Assembly (NCBI GenBank): GCA_021796315.1
Contig: JAJYOH010000011.1
Location: 1-31,190, forward strand
Direction: 5' to 3'
DNA length: 31,190 bases
Source of the DNA: Chloroflexota bacterium
Lineage (GTDB): Bacteria; Chloroflexota; Anaerolineae; Anaerolineales; Villigracilaceae
The position numbers and the translations under genes are program-made. Positions 1-7,286 of this stretch are shown here, piece by piece. The notes beneath the pieces were generated by a model. The model made no database searches. It saw only the letters and a program-made list of their open reading frames with translations, and was not told where the DNA came from. The first letter of the stretch is position 1. Every line of letters starts with the position of its first letter.

Positions 1-1
1 T

Positions 2-31
2 AGTAAAAGGTCGGAAACCCGGTCTTTTACT
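2..31. terminator. Hairpin, possible terminator of an upstream gene
   Basis: Bases 2-14 pair with 19-31 around an AAAC loop. The 13-bp stem includes two G-T wobble pairs. Only three T follow, so termination in the + direction would be weak. The gene it would serve lies outside the window. Confidence 0.35.
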
Positions 32-104
32 TTAAGTAACCTATTGCCTTACCTCGGTGTTTACTTCTACGTATTGAAAGTATTGAAAAACTCAGGAGGC
101 ATTC

Positions 105-1314
105 ATGGAACAAACTGGTTTTAAAACCTATGATTACCGTTGGGTTGTACTGCTGGCTTTTATGGCTATTATCGCCATCAACCAGCTTTTGTGGATTACG
201 TTCGCTGCCATTACCACTGACGCCATGCAGTTTTACAGGGTCTCCGAGTTAAGCATCGGACTTCTTTCCTTGATCTTTATGGTCGTTTATATTTTTGCTT
301 CCTTCCCTGCATCGTGGGTAATCGACACGTACGGAATTCGGGTCGGGGTCGGGATTGGCGCAGTGTTAACCGGCGTCTTTGGTCTGGTGCGAGGATTGAT
401 GGGGCACAGTTATACCTGGGTGCTGGTCGCCCAGATTGCCATCGCCATCGGACAGCCCTTTATCCTGAATGCCGTTACAACAATTGCAGCGCGCTGGTTT
501 CCGATCAATGAGCGCGCGACGGCCAGTGGAATCGGTTCGCTGGCAATTTATCTTGGCATTCTCCTCGGACTTGTATTGACACCGTACCTAACTGCCAAAT
601 CTGGGATTGCGAGCATGTTGACTACTTACGGGATCGCCTCGCTGATCGCAATGCTGATCTTTTTTCTGTTTGCCCGCGAACGTCCGCCCTCACCGCCTTG
701 TCCTCCTGATCAGGAAGCTCGTTCCCTGGTGGTGGATGGCCTGACCAGGATGATCCGTCAGCGTGACTTCATTTTGTTGATGGTGATATTTTTCGTTGGC
801 CTCGGCGCTTTCAACGCGATCACAACCTGGATCGAACAGATTCTGACGCCGAATGGTTTTACAGCCATACAGGCCGGCGACGCTGGCGGGGCGATGATCT
901 TCGGTGGAATCCTTGGCGCTGTGATCCTGCCCTTGCTGTCCGATCATTTCCGCAAACGAGTGCCATTTTTAGTGTTGGCTGTAGTCGGCGCGGCGATTGG
1001 TATGGCGCGCGTCACCGGGCTATGGAATGTTGCTGATCTTTTCCTTCATCTTTGGATTCTTCCTCTTGAGCGCCGGCCCGATCGGGTTTCAATATGGTGC
1101 GGAGATCACGTATCCCGCGCCGGAAGGTACATCCAATGGTCTGCTCCTGCTTATGGGACAAATCTCGGGCATCCTCTTCATCCTTGGCATGGACGCGTTC
1201 AAGTCGCCTCAGACGGGCTCGATGACGATGTCGATTCTGATTCTCATTGGCTTGATGGTGCTCAGCCTCGTTCTCGGTACACGTCTCAAAGAAGCCCAGA
1301 CTTTGAAAGTGTAG
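105..1314 (+). pseudogene. MFS transporter, FLVCR-like, with a +1 frameshift
   Basis: Twelve-helix major facilitator family membrane transporter. The N-terminal half, with WVVLL near residue 13 and the stretch around FPASWVIDTYGIR after TM2, resembles the FLVCR/DIRC2-related branch, whose eukaryotic members move heme or choline; the substrate here is unknown. The start at 105 follows a strong AGGAGG at 94-99. The reading frame is broken near 1017-1019 (a GGG run). Up to there the frame gives good membrane sequence. Past it the same frame, ending at 1328, becomes Arg/Pro-rich and non-membrane, while the +1 frame carries the expected last helices to a stop at 1312-1314. Removing one G restores about 402 residues, a normal MFS length. 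It could be a sequencing or assembly error or a real recent mutation. The gene lies 25 bp before the DUF2203 gene. Confidence 0.8.
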
Positions 1315-1339
1315 CAAGTGGCTTTTGAAGGATCCAACA

Positions 1340-1723
1340 ATGCCGCGTTACTTTACGCTTGAAGAAGCCAACCTTACTCTTGAAACAATCCGCCCGCTGA
1401 TGGAAGAGATTCAAAAGATTCGTCAGAATGTTTTGGCGACTCAGCCTGAAACCTGGTCGGTCATCGAGCGCTCCGCAGGGAACGGGGGCAACCCGGCCAT
1501 GAGTAAACTGGTAAAAAGCTTTGACTGGCTCGATGATCTTTTACATCGTATCCAGAAGACCGGGGTTCAAGTCAAGGATATTAATACGGGGCTTTTGGAT
1601 TTCCCTGCATTACGCGCTGGACATGAAGTTTGCTTGTGTTGGCAGATTGGTGAAAGGCAAATAGAATACTGGCACGAGATTGACGCGGGTTTTGCAGGCC
1701 GCCAGCCGATTGAAACCTTCTAA
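1340..1723 (+). CDS. DUF2203 family protein
   Basis: A 127-residue soluble protein of the DUF2203 family, which has no established function. Family hallmarks are the N-terminal FTLEEAN segment followed by a helical stretch, then a central VQVKDINTGLLDFPALR motif, and a C-terminal WHEIDAGFAGRQP. The reading frame is open upstream to a TTG at 1325, but the ATG at 1340 is preferred because GAAGGA at 1328-1333 is well placed as a ribosome binding site and the family begins at this methionine. It sits 25 bp after the repaired end of the MFS gene and may be cotranscribed with it. Confidence 0.9.
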   Translation: MPRYFTLEEANLTLETIRPLMEEIQKIRQNVLATQPETWSVIERSAGNGGNPAMSKLVKSFDWLDDLLHRIQKTGVQVKDINTGLLDFPALRAGHEVCLCWQIGERQIEYWHEIDAGFAGRQPIETF

Positions 1724-1870
1724 TAGACTTTATCTTGAATAATAAAAACACAAATATCTATCCACAGATTATACAAATTTCGCCGATTTTTCTCTTCAAT
1801 CTGCCTGCACTGTGCCGCAGGCACACGTGTATAATCTGCGAAATCTGTGGATGATTTCGAATAAAGTCTA
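1724..1870. repeat. MITE-like palindromic element with 10-bp terminal inverted repeats
   Basis: The ends are exact inverted repeats: TAGACTTTAT at 1724-1733 and ATAAAGTCTA at 1861-1870. Further inside, ATCCACAGATT on the left matches AATCTGTGGAT-type sequence on the right. The middle holds a second hairpin (TGCCTGC 1802-1808, GCAGGCA 1817-1823). It has no coding capacity. It starts directly after the stop codon of the DUF2203 gene. It is consistent with a non-autonomous miniature element or a nested palindromic repeat; no clear target duplication was identified. Confidence 0.6.
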
Positions 1871-1885
1871 AATATTTTTCACAGC

Positions 1886-1926
1886 AAACCGTTCCTCGCC
1901 GCGGAAGATACGGCGAGGAACGGTTT
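1886..1926 (+). terminator. Hairpin terminator upstream of the RarD gene
   Basis: A perfect 16-bp stem (1886-1901 with 1911-1926) encloses a 9-base loop. The 3' arm runs into a short TTTT. It lies 40 bp before the next ATG and could end transcription from the DUF2203 gene or act as an attenuator in the leader of the RarD gene. Confidence 0.5.
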
Positions 1927-1966
1927 TAATCGTGGGAGTATACTTGCACAAACTCAAAGGAGAAAT

Positions 1967-2866
1967 ATGAAAAAAGGCATTCTCTACGCCATCGGCGCTT
2001 ATTTGATGTGGGGACTTTTCCCGCTGTATTGGAAACAACTTGAAACCATTCCGGCTTTGCAATTGATCGGCCATCGTATCGCCTGGTCGTTTATCTTGTT
2101 GATCATCGTTATATTTGTCACGCGGCAGTGGAAGGATTTCCGGGCAACCTTCAATTCAAAAACGATTCGAATCTATCTGGTCGCTGCTCTGCTCATCAGC
2201 GTCAACTGGTTCACGTATGTTTGGGCAGTCAATAACGGTTTCGTGGTCGAGACAAGCCTCGGCTATTACATCAATCCACTCTTCAGCGTTTTGCTGGGTG
2301 TCATCGTTTTTCGCGAGCGGCTTCGTCCTGTCCAATGGATTCCCATCGCACTGGCTGCGGCGGGTGTGCTTTATTTAACCGTCACCTACGGTTCGCTTCC
2401 ATGGATCGCGCTCACACTGGCTTTCACATTCGGGCTTTATGGTCTCGTCAAAAAGACTGCGCCTCTAAGTTCATTGTATGGTTTAACGCTCGAAACCGGT
2501 CTCTTGTTTGTGGTCGCAATCGGCTATCTTGTCTATTGCGAGTTTACTGGTCAGGGCGCGTTCATGCATAGCGACGCCAAATCCAACTTGATGATGGTCG
2601 GCGCGGGGCTGGTTACAACTGTCCCTCTTCTGTTGTTCGCCTCCGCCGCGCGACGCATCCCGTTGACAACCATCGGCGTCCTGCAATATATCAACCCCAC
2701 CATGCAATTTTTGCTCGGCGTGTTGCTCTACAAAGAGCCGTTCACACATGATCGTCTGATCGGTTTCAGCATGGTCTGGGCCGGGTTGATTCTCTTTTGG
2801 GCCGAAGGGTTATATGCCCGCCGCAATATTTCATCTGACCCGTTGCCCGAAATCGGGGAAGGCTAA
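1967..2866 (+). CDS. rarD: RarD-type EamA/DMT permease
   Basis: A 299-residue integral membrane protein of the drug/metabolite transporter superfamily, with ten predicted helices in two EamA repeats. The opening (GAYLMWGLFPLYWK, then a GHRIAWS segment near residue 34) is the signature of the RarD subfamily, called chloramphenicol-sensitive protein after E. coli RarD; the physiological substrate is unknown. The ATG at 1967 follows AAAGGAGAA, a strong ribosome binding site. The stop codon is directly followed by the ATG of the epimerase gene with no spacer, so the two are probably translated from one message. The gene symbol rests on family resemblance only. Confidence 0.85.
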   Translation: MKKGILYAIGAYLMWGLFPLYWKQLETIPALQLIGHRIAWSFILLIIVIFVTRQWKDFRATFNSKTIRIYLVAALLISVNWFTYVWAVNNGFVVETSLGYYINPLFSVLLGVIVFRERLRPVQWIPIALAAAGVLYLTVTYGSLPWIALTLAFTFGLYGLVKKTAPLSSLYGLTLETGLLFVVAIGYLVYCEFTGQGAFMHSDAKSNLMMVGAGLVTTVPLLLFASAARRIPLTTIGVLQYINPTMQFLLGVLLYKEPFTHDRLIGFSMVWAGLILFWAEGLYARRNISSDPLPEIGEG

Positions 2867-3874
2867 ATGAAAATTCTTTTTATCGGCGGCACCGGACTCA
2901 TCAGCTCGGCCTGTTCCGAACTCGCTGTCGCACGCGGATACGAACTTTTTATTTTAAACCGTTCCGCCTCGACGAAATATTCCGCACCTCAGGGCGCGAC
3001 CTTGCTAACCGGCGATGTCCACACTGATAGCTCGCGTCTCTCCGAACTTTTAGCGGCTCACCGTTTCGACGCGGCCGTCGACTGGATTGCCTACACTCCG
3101 CAAGACATTGAGCGCGATCTCCAACTTTTCCACGGCAAGACTAACCAATTCGTGTTTATCAGTTCTGCCTCGGTTTATCAAAAGCCGCCGAAGAATTATC
3201 TCATCACTGAAGAGACGCCGCTCGAGAATCCGTTCTGGGAATATTCGCGCAACAAAATTGCCTGTGAAGAGAAATTAATGCAGGCGTATCGTGATGAAAA
3301 GTTTCCCGTGACAATTGTCCGACCATCGCACACGTATGGGCCATCGCAAATTCCTTTTTGTGTCGGCAGTTGGGCACACCCGTGGACGGTGATTGACCGC
3401 ATGAAGCGCGGGCAAAAAGTCATCATTCCCGGCGATGGGACTTCGCTGTGGGTGCTCACATGGAATGCGGATTTTGCCAAAGGGTTTGTTGGTTTGTTGG
3501 GAAACGAAAAAGCAATCGGCGAGGCGTTTCAAATAACGTCGGATGAAGTTCTCAGTTGGAATCAAATCTATCTCGAAGCGTATCAGGCTCTCGGTCTGGC
3601 CCCGAACGTGATCCACATCCCTTCCGATTTGCTGGCCGCTTTTGACAGTCATTACTCCGGCACTCTCATCGGCGATAAAGTCAACAGCGTGGTTTTTGAC
3701 AACAGCAAAATCAAACGTTTTGTCCCCGATTATCATTGCGTAGTCAATTGGGCGGAGGGTTTACGGCGCGCCATCGCGTGGCATGAAGCGCATCCTGAAT
3801 TTCAAACGATTGATGCTGATGCCAATGCTTTGTGGGACAGGATCATCACAGCCTACGAAAATGTATTTCCGTAA
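2867..3874 (+). CDS. NAD-dependent epimerase/dehydratase family protein
   Basis: A 335-residue extended short-chain dehydrogenase. The N-terminal Rossmann fold has the dinucleotide motif GGTGLIS (residues 7-13; the usual last Gly is Ser). The catalytic Ser lies in FISSAS near 99-102, and the Tyr/Lys pair is Y126 and K130 in YSRNK. VRPSHTYGP follows, as is typical of nucleotide-sugar epimerases and of related mRNA-binding or chloroplast CSP41-like proteins. The substrate cannot be told. It abuts the RarD gene upstream and is closed by a strong terminator. Confidence 0.85.
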   Translation: MKILFIGGTGLISSACSELAVARGYELFILNRSASTKYSAPQGATLLTGDVHTDSSRLSELLAAHRFDAAVDWIAYTPQDIERDLQLFHGKTNQFVFISSASVYQKPPKNYLITEETPLENPFWEYSRNKIACEEKLMQAYRDEKFPVTIVRPSHTYGPSQIPFCVGSWAHPWTVIDRMKRGQKVIIPGDGTSLWVLTWNADFAKGFVGLLGNEKAIGEAFQITSDEVLSWNQIYLEAYQALGLAPNVIHIPSDLLAAFDSHYSGTLIGDKVNSVVFDNSKIKRFVPDYHCVVNWAEGLRRAIAWHEAHPEFQTIDADANALWDRIITAYENVFP

Positions 3875-3880
3875 AAAGCA

Positions 3881-3916
3881 AACCTCCGAGTTCTTGGAGA
3901 ACTCGGAGGTTTTTTT
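3881..3916 (+). terminator. Rho-independent terminator after the epimerase gene
   Basis: A perfect 13-bp stem (3881-3893 with 3899-3911) with a 5-base loop TTGGA is followed by a run of T to 3916. It lies 6 bp after the epimerase stop codon. Confidence 0.9.
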
Positions 3917-3938
3917 ATAATCTTATTGACCTTTGGCG

Positions 3939-3944
3939 TATAAT
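3939..3944 (+). promoter_or_regulatory. Candidate -10 box for the phosphofructokinase gene
   Basis: A perfect TATAAT lies 40 bp before the start codon, just past the terminator of the previous gene. No convincing -35 box is seen at the normal spacing. Independent transcription is expected because the upstream unit is terminated. Confidence 0.45.
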
Positions 3945-3984
3945 TTTATTGGAGCAGAATTGCTCTCCAGAAAGAGAGACCAAC

Positions 3985-5181
3985 ATGCCAGGCAAGCCAG
4001 GCACCATTGCCATTTTGACAGGCGGGGGAGATGTGCCGGGATTGAATCCCGCCATCCGGGCCGTGACCATCCGCGCTTTGAGGGAAGGCTGCCGCGTCAT
4101 CGGCGTTCGCCGTGGCTGGGCAGGATTGGTGGACGTGATCCGGGATAAGCAGGCAGATAACAGCAATAACTTTCAAGAGTTGACTGAGGAGATCGTTAAC
4201 CGCGCCGGGCGCACAGGTGGGACGTTCCTGCATACCTCGCGTACCAATCCGGCCAGCATAAAGAAAGCCGATGTTCCAGAACACCTACAGGATAAATTCA
4301 AAGCTGACCGAAATGACCTGACGCCCGAAGTGTTGAAAAATCTTGATTTCTTCGGCGTGGATTATTTAGTCCCGATCGGCGGGGACGACACATTAAGTTA
4401 TGGCGTGCGGCTATATAAAGAAGGCGTCAAGGTTGTTGCGATTCCCAAAACGATGGACAACGATGTCCCCGGCACAGATTATTGCATCGGCTTTAGCACC
4501 TGCGTCACGCGCACGATTGCTCTTACCAACAGCCTGCGGACGATTGCGGGGTCACACGAGCGATTTTTAGTTCTGGAAGTTTTTGGTCGTTACGCGGGGT
4601 TTACCGCCATGTTGCCAACGATGGCCGGCGCGGCCAATCGCTGCGTCATCCCTGAATTCAAATTCAACATCGAGCATCTGACCGATTTGATGAGCAAGGA
4701 TCGTCTGCGTAACCCCAGCCGCTATTCCATTGTGCTGGTCTCTGAAGGCGCGATGTTCGAAGGCGGAGAGATGATCTTTGAGGAACATACGACAGACGCT
4801 TATGGACATGCCAAGCTGGGCGGCATCGGTGATGTCGTGGCGGCGGCGATGAAGAATATCTCACCCAAGTTCAACGGCGGCAAAACAGTGGATGTTGTGG
4901 ATCAGAAACTTGGTTACATGGTGCGCGGCGGCGACCCGGACGCAATTGACTCCATCGTCCCGATGGCATTTGGAAACCTGGCGCTCGACCTGCTTCTTAA
5001 AGGCGCGCATGGACGGCTGGTCGTCTTGAAGAACGGGCGCTACGACAACATGCCGCTGGATGTCATCACGGCCACAAAAAAAGCGGTCAACGTTGAGCAA
5101 TTCTATGACACCGCGCGTTATCGCCCTAGGTATGAGAATTTTGAGATGAAGCCGCTCTTCATTATGGCCAGTGAAGGATAA
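3985..5181 (+). CDS. 6-phosphofructokinase, probably pyrophosphate-dependent
   Basis: A 398-residue phosphofructokinase converting fructose 6-phosphate to fructose 1,6-bisphosphate in glycolysis. The nucleotide loop GGGDVPGLN (13-21) and the EVFGRYAGF substrate motif are present. Two positions that separate donor types are both of the PPi kind: GGDD at 132-135 (Asp where ATP enzymes have Gly in GGDG) and PKTMDND at 154-160 (Lys where ATP enzymes have Gly in PGTIDND). A reversible PPi-linked enzyme is therefore inferred. D158 and D160 are the catalytic acids. The frame is open back to 3832, but the ATG at 3985 is chosen because AAGAGAG precedes it and the family starts here; the longer form would overlap the epimerase gene and terminator. 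Confidence 0.92.
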   Translation: MPGKPGTIAILTGGGDVPGLNPAIRAVTIRALREGCRVIGVRRGWAGLVDVIRDKQADNSNNFQELTEEIVNRAGRTGGTFLHTSRTNPASIKKADVPEHLQDKFKADRNDLTPEVLKNLDFFGVDYLVPIGGDDTLSYGVRLYKEGVKVVAIPKTMDNDVPGTDYCIGFSTCVTRTIALTNSLRTIAGSHERFLVLEVFGRYAGFTAMLPTMAGAANRCVIPEFKFNIEHLTDLMSKDRLRNPSRYSIVLVSEGAMFEGGEMIFEEHTTDAYGHAKLGGIGDVVAAAMKNISPKFNGGKTVDVVDQKLGYMVRGGDPDAIDSIVPMAFGNLALDLLLKGAHGRLVVLKNGRYDNMPLDVITATKKAVNVEQFYDTARYRPRYENFEMKPLFIMASEG

Positions 5182-5185
5182 CCAA

Positions 5186-5214
5186 GTGCCCGTCACATTC
5201 AAAGTGACGGGCAC
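5186..5214. terminator. Bidirectional hairpin between convergent genes
   Basis: A perfect 11-bp stem (GTGCCCGTCAC at 5186-5196, GTGACGGGCAC at 5204-5214) with a 7-base loop lies between the phosphofructokinase stop and the 3' end of the redox operon. T-rich tails are short on both sides. Confidence 0.6.
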
Positions 5215-5252
5215 CTTCTAAAGGGGAATGCAGTTGTGTCTTTCAACTGCAA

Positions 5253-5735
5253 TCAAACCAGTTCCTTTTTCAACAAATCTAAAATTTTGTGCGCGGCCAC
5301 CGGCACCGCCGCCGCAACCTTCGGCGAAAGTTCTTCCGAAAAATCACACGTATTTTTAGATTCGATTGCGACCACATCCACGCGCTCGGGGACGTCTGCG
5401 CCCATGGCTTGCGCCACCTGCAAGGCCGCCATCAATGAAGTGTCATGTGCGGATGCAGAATGACTCGCCATCGGATTTGGGAGCGCAAGCAGCGGGAAAA
5501 CTCTCACGCTTCCCACCGCGCCCTGGCCGGACTCCATTGAATCGACCAGGATCACACGCTGATAACCCAGCATCCGCTCCATCAGGCTGAGTCCGCCCAA
5601 CGAAGCGCAATCCACCTCGATGGATGACTGATTACTGGCAACTGGCAACTGGCGACTGATGGCTTCCGCCACCTTCCATCCGACGCCGTCGTCGCCGAGA
5701 ATGGGATTGCCGAGTCCGATCACGAGAGTTTTCAT
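5253..5735 (-). CDS. [NiFe] hydrogenase maturation protease (HycI/HoxW type)
   Basis: A 160-residue endopeptidase that trims the C-terminus of the hydrogenase large subunit after nickel insertion. The family start GLGNPILGDDGVG (7-19) supplies the nickel-binding acid D15/D16; D65 in VDSME and H97 in AHDTS are the other likely metal ligands. The frame is open to 5921 but that extension translates repeat DNA, so the ATG at 5735 is used. The gene is last in the operon, 86 bp after the large subunit it should process, and that spacer is a repeat-derived hairpin. Residues about 26-37 are encoded by five tandem 7-bp units (5627-5661), apparently a repeat tolerated inside the gene. Confidence 0.92.
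   Translation of the reverse strand: MKTLVIGLGNPILGDDGVGWKVAEAISRQLPVASNQSSIEVDCASLGGLSLMERMLGYQRVILVDSMESGQGAVGSVRVFPLLALPNPMASHSASAHDTSLMAALQVAQAMGADVPERVDVVAIESKNTCDFSEELSPKVAAAVPVAAHKILDLLKKELV
5627..5661. repeat. Five tandem heptamers (ACTGRNN) inside the protease gene
   Basis: Five consecutive 7-bp units begin with ACTG: ATT, GCA, GCA, GCG and ATG complete them. The same heptamer type recurs seven times at 28789-28837. It lies wholly inside the maturation protease reading frame in a region between the first beta-alpha unit and the next strand. Confidence 0.8.
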
Positions 5736-5751
5736 GTCGTTGTGGGTTAGG

Positions 5752-5828
5752 GGTTCAAGGTTTAAGGTTGAATGTTGATGAAATATGAACCTTAAACCTT
5801 GAACTTTGAACCTTCGACCTTTTACCTT
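5752..5828. repeat. Inverted heptamer repeat and hairpin between mvhA and the protease gene
   Basis: Three heptamers GGTTNAA (5752-5772) face six heptamers of the complementary type (5787-5828). This produces a perfect 17-bp inverted repeat, 5753-5769 with 5788-5804, around an 18-base loop. The outermost heptamers run into the last codons and stop of mvhA. In the operon transcript it would fold as a stable stem-loop between large subunit and protease, possibly affecting mRNA stability or expression ratio. Confidence 0.8.
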
Positions 5829-7285
5829 TTGATCACATCCAATATTTCGCCATCTGATTTGTGAATAGTTACTTCCAGCGGCATCTGTCCGGGCAGGGAA
5901 TGAGTTGCGCAGCCGAAGCATGGATCGTAGGCGCGGAAGGCCATCTCGACCATGTTCAACATCGGCTCAGTCACAACTTTTCCATGCGTGATCAAGCTGC
6001 GCGCGGCTTTGTTGATGGACATGCTGATCGGCGCGTAATTATTGGTCGTGCCGACGATGAGGTTCACTTTTGTCAGCACGCCGCGCTCGTCGGTCCAGTA
6101 ATGATGCGTGAGCGTGCCGCGCGGCGCCTCGACAATGCCAACGCCTTCGGTCGGTTTTTCTGTTGGAACGGTGTGGAAATTCGGCGAGGTGATTTCGGGA
6201 TCGGCGGCAAGTTCCACCCAGCGTTCGGCGGCGTAGAGCAGTTCGACGAGCCGCGCCCAGTGGATGGCGAGTCGCTGGTGAACCGGCCGCCCGCCCAAAG
6301 TCGAGAAGAAGCGTTCGTATTCTTCCTGCGCAAGTGGAGTCGCCATCCCGTCGCACGCGTTGAGCCGTGAAAGCGGGGTCGCCATGTACACGCCGGAATC
6401 TTTCCCGTCAACAAATCCCTTCCATCCAACTTTTTTCAGGTAGGGGAATTTGAGATATGTCCAGGGCTCGACGTGTTCGGCAATGTTTTCGACGTAATCT
6501 TTCGGCGCGTATTTGACAAATTCTTTTCCATCGGGATCGACGACGCGGACTTTGCCATCGTAAAAATTGATCTTGTTGTTCTCATCGACCATGCCCATGT
6601 AGTAAGTGTGATGGTTGTAAATATCGCCGAGGATGAGGTCGACATATTGTTTATTGCCAAGCACGATATCGTTGAAAATCTTGAGACTGAACTGGCCGAA
6701 CTCAACTGCCCATTTTCCCATCTCTTCGATTTCTTTACGCTGGTCTTCGGTGATGCCTTTCGTCAGTCCGCCGGGAATGGATGTGCATGGATGGACTTTT
6801 CGCCCGCCGATCATTTCCACGACCGTGTGACCATACTTGCGCGCTTGAATGACCTTGCCGCCGATTTCCAATCCGACTTTATGGATGACGCCGAGAATGT
6901 TTCGCTCGGCCACCGGTGCATCTGGACCCATGATGAAATCCGGTCCGCCGAGCGCGTAGAAATGTGTAGTGTGGTCGGTGACATAAAACGCCATGTAAAG
7001 CAGTTCGCGCAGAAGCCTGGCTGTGCGCGGCGGGTCAACGTGATAGACCATGTCGGCAGCTTTGGCCGCCGCCATGTGATGCGCTTCGGGGCAGACTCCG
7101 CAGATGCGGTTTGTCAGAAGCGGCATTTCCTCCACCGGACGCCCAACGCAGAATCTTTCGAAGCCGCGCAGTTCCGGTATCTGGAAATAAGTGTTGGCGA
7201 CATCGCCATCTTCGTTCAGGAAGATTTCGATCTTGCCGTGACCTTCGAGGCGGGTGATGGGATCAATCGTAATTCGTTGTGTCAT
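5822..7285 (-). CDS. mvhA: Group 3 [NiFe] hydrogenase large subunit
   Basis: A 487-residue catalytic subunit that splits or forms H2 at a NiFe(CN)2CO site in the cytoplasm. The four nickel cysteines are seen in RICGVC (C62, C65) and DPCFGC (C456, C459). H462 of the DPCxxCxxH motif marks the cleavage site; the following 25 residues are the removable C-terminal peptide, matching the protease gene next door. There is no selenocysteine codon. The neighbours (small subunit, MvhD, HdrA) place it in subgroup 3c, the Mvh-type enzymes that feed electrons to heterodisulfide reductase. The start is 1 bp after the small-subunit stop. The last codons lie in heptamer repeat DNA. Confidence 0.96.
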   Translation of the reverse strand: MTQRITIDPITRLEGHGKIEIFLNEDGDVANTYFQIPELRGFERFCVGRPVEEMPLLTNRICGVCPEAHHMAAAKAADMVYHVDPPRTARLLRELLYMAFYVTDHTTHFYALGGPDFIMGPDAPVAERNILGVIHKVGLEIGGKVIQARKYGHTVVEMIGGRKVHPCTSIPGGLTKGITEDQRKEIEEMGKWAVEFGQFSLKIFNDIVLGNKQYVDLILGDIYNHHTYYMGMVDENNKINFYDGKVRVVDPDGKEFVKYAPKDYVENIAEHVEPWTYLKFPYLKKVGWKGFVDGKDSGVYMATPLSRLNACDGMATPLAQEEYERFFSTLGGRPVHQRLAIHWARLVELLYAAERWVELAADPEITSPNFHTVPTEKPTEGVGIVEAPRGTLTHHYWTDERGVLTKVNLIVGTTNNYAPISMSINKAARSLITHGKVVTEPMLNMVEMAFRAYDPCFGCATHSLPGQMPLEVTIHKSDGEILDVIKR

Positions 7286-7286
7286 G

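Noticed and set aside
1724..1966. Riboswitch before the RarD gene
   Set aside because: The structures seen are a MITE-like palindrome and a simple terminator hairpin; no known aptamer pattern is visible.
5736..5921. N-terminal extension of the maturation protease
   Set aside because: The extension translates heptamer repeats and the end of mvhA; the GLGNP motif requires the start at 5735.
5899..5925. Selenocysteine in the hydrogenase large subunit
   Set aside because: The distal motif is DPCFGC with normal cysteine codons; no in-frame TGA is present at these positions.
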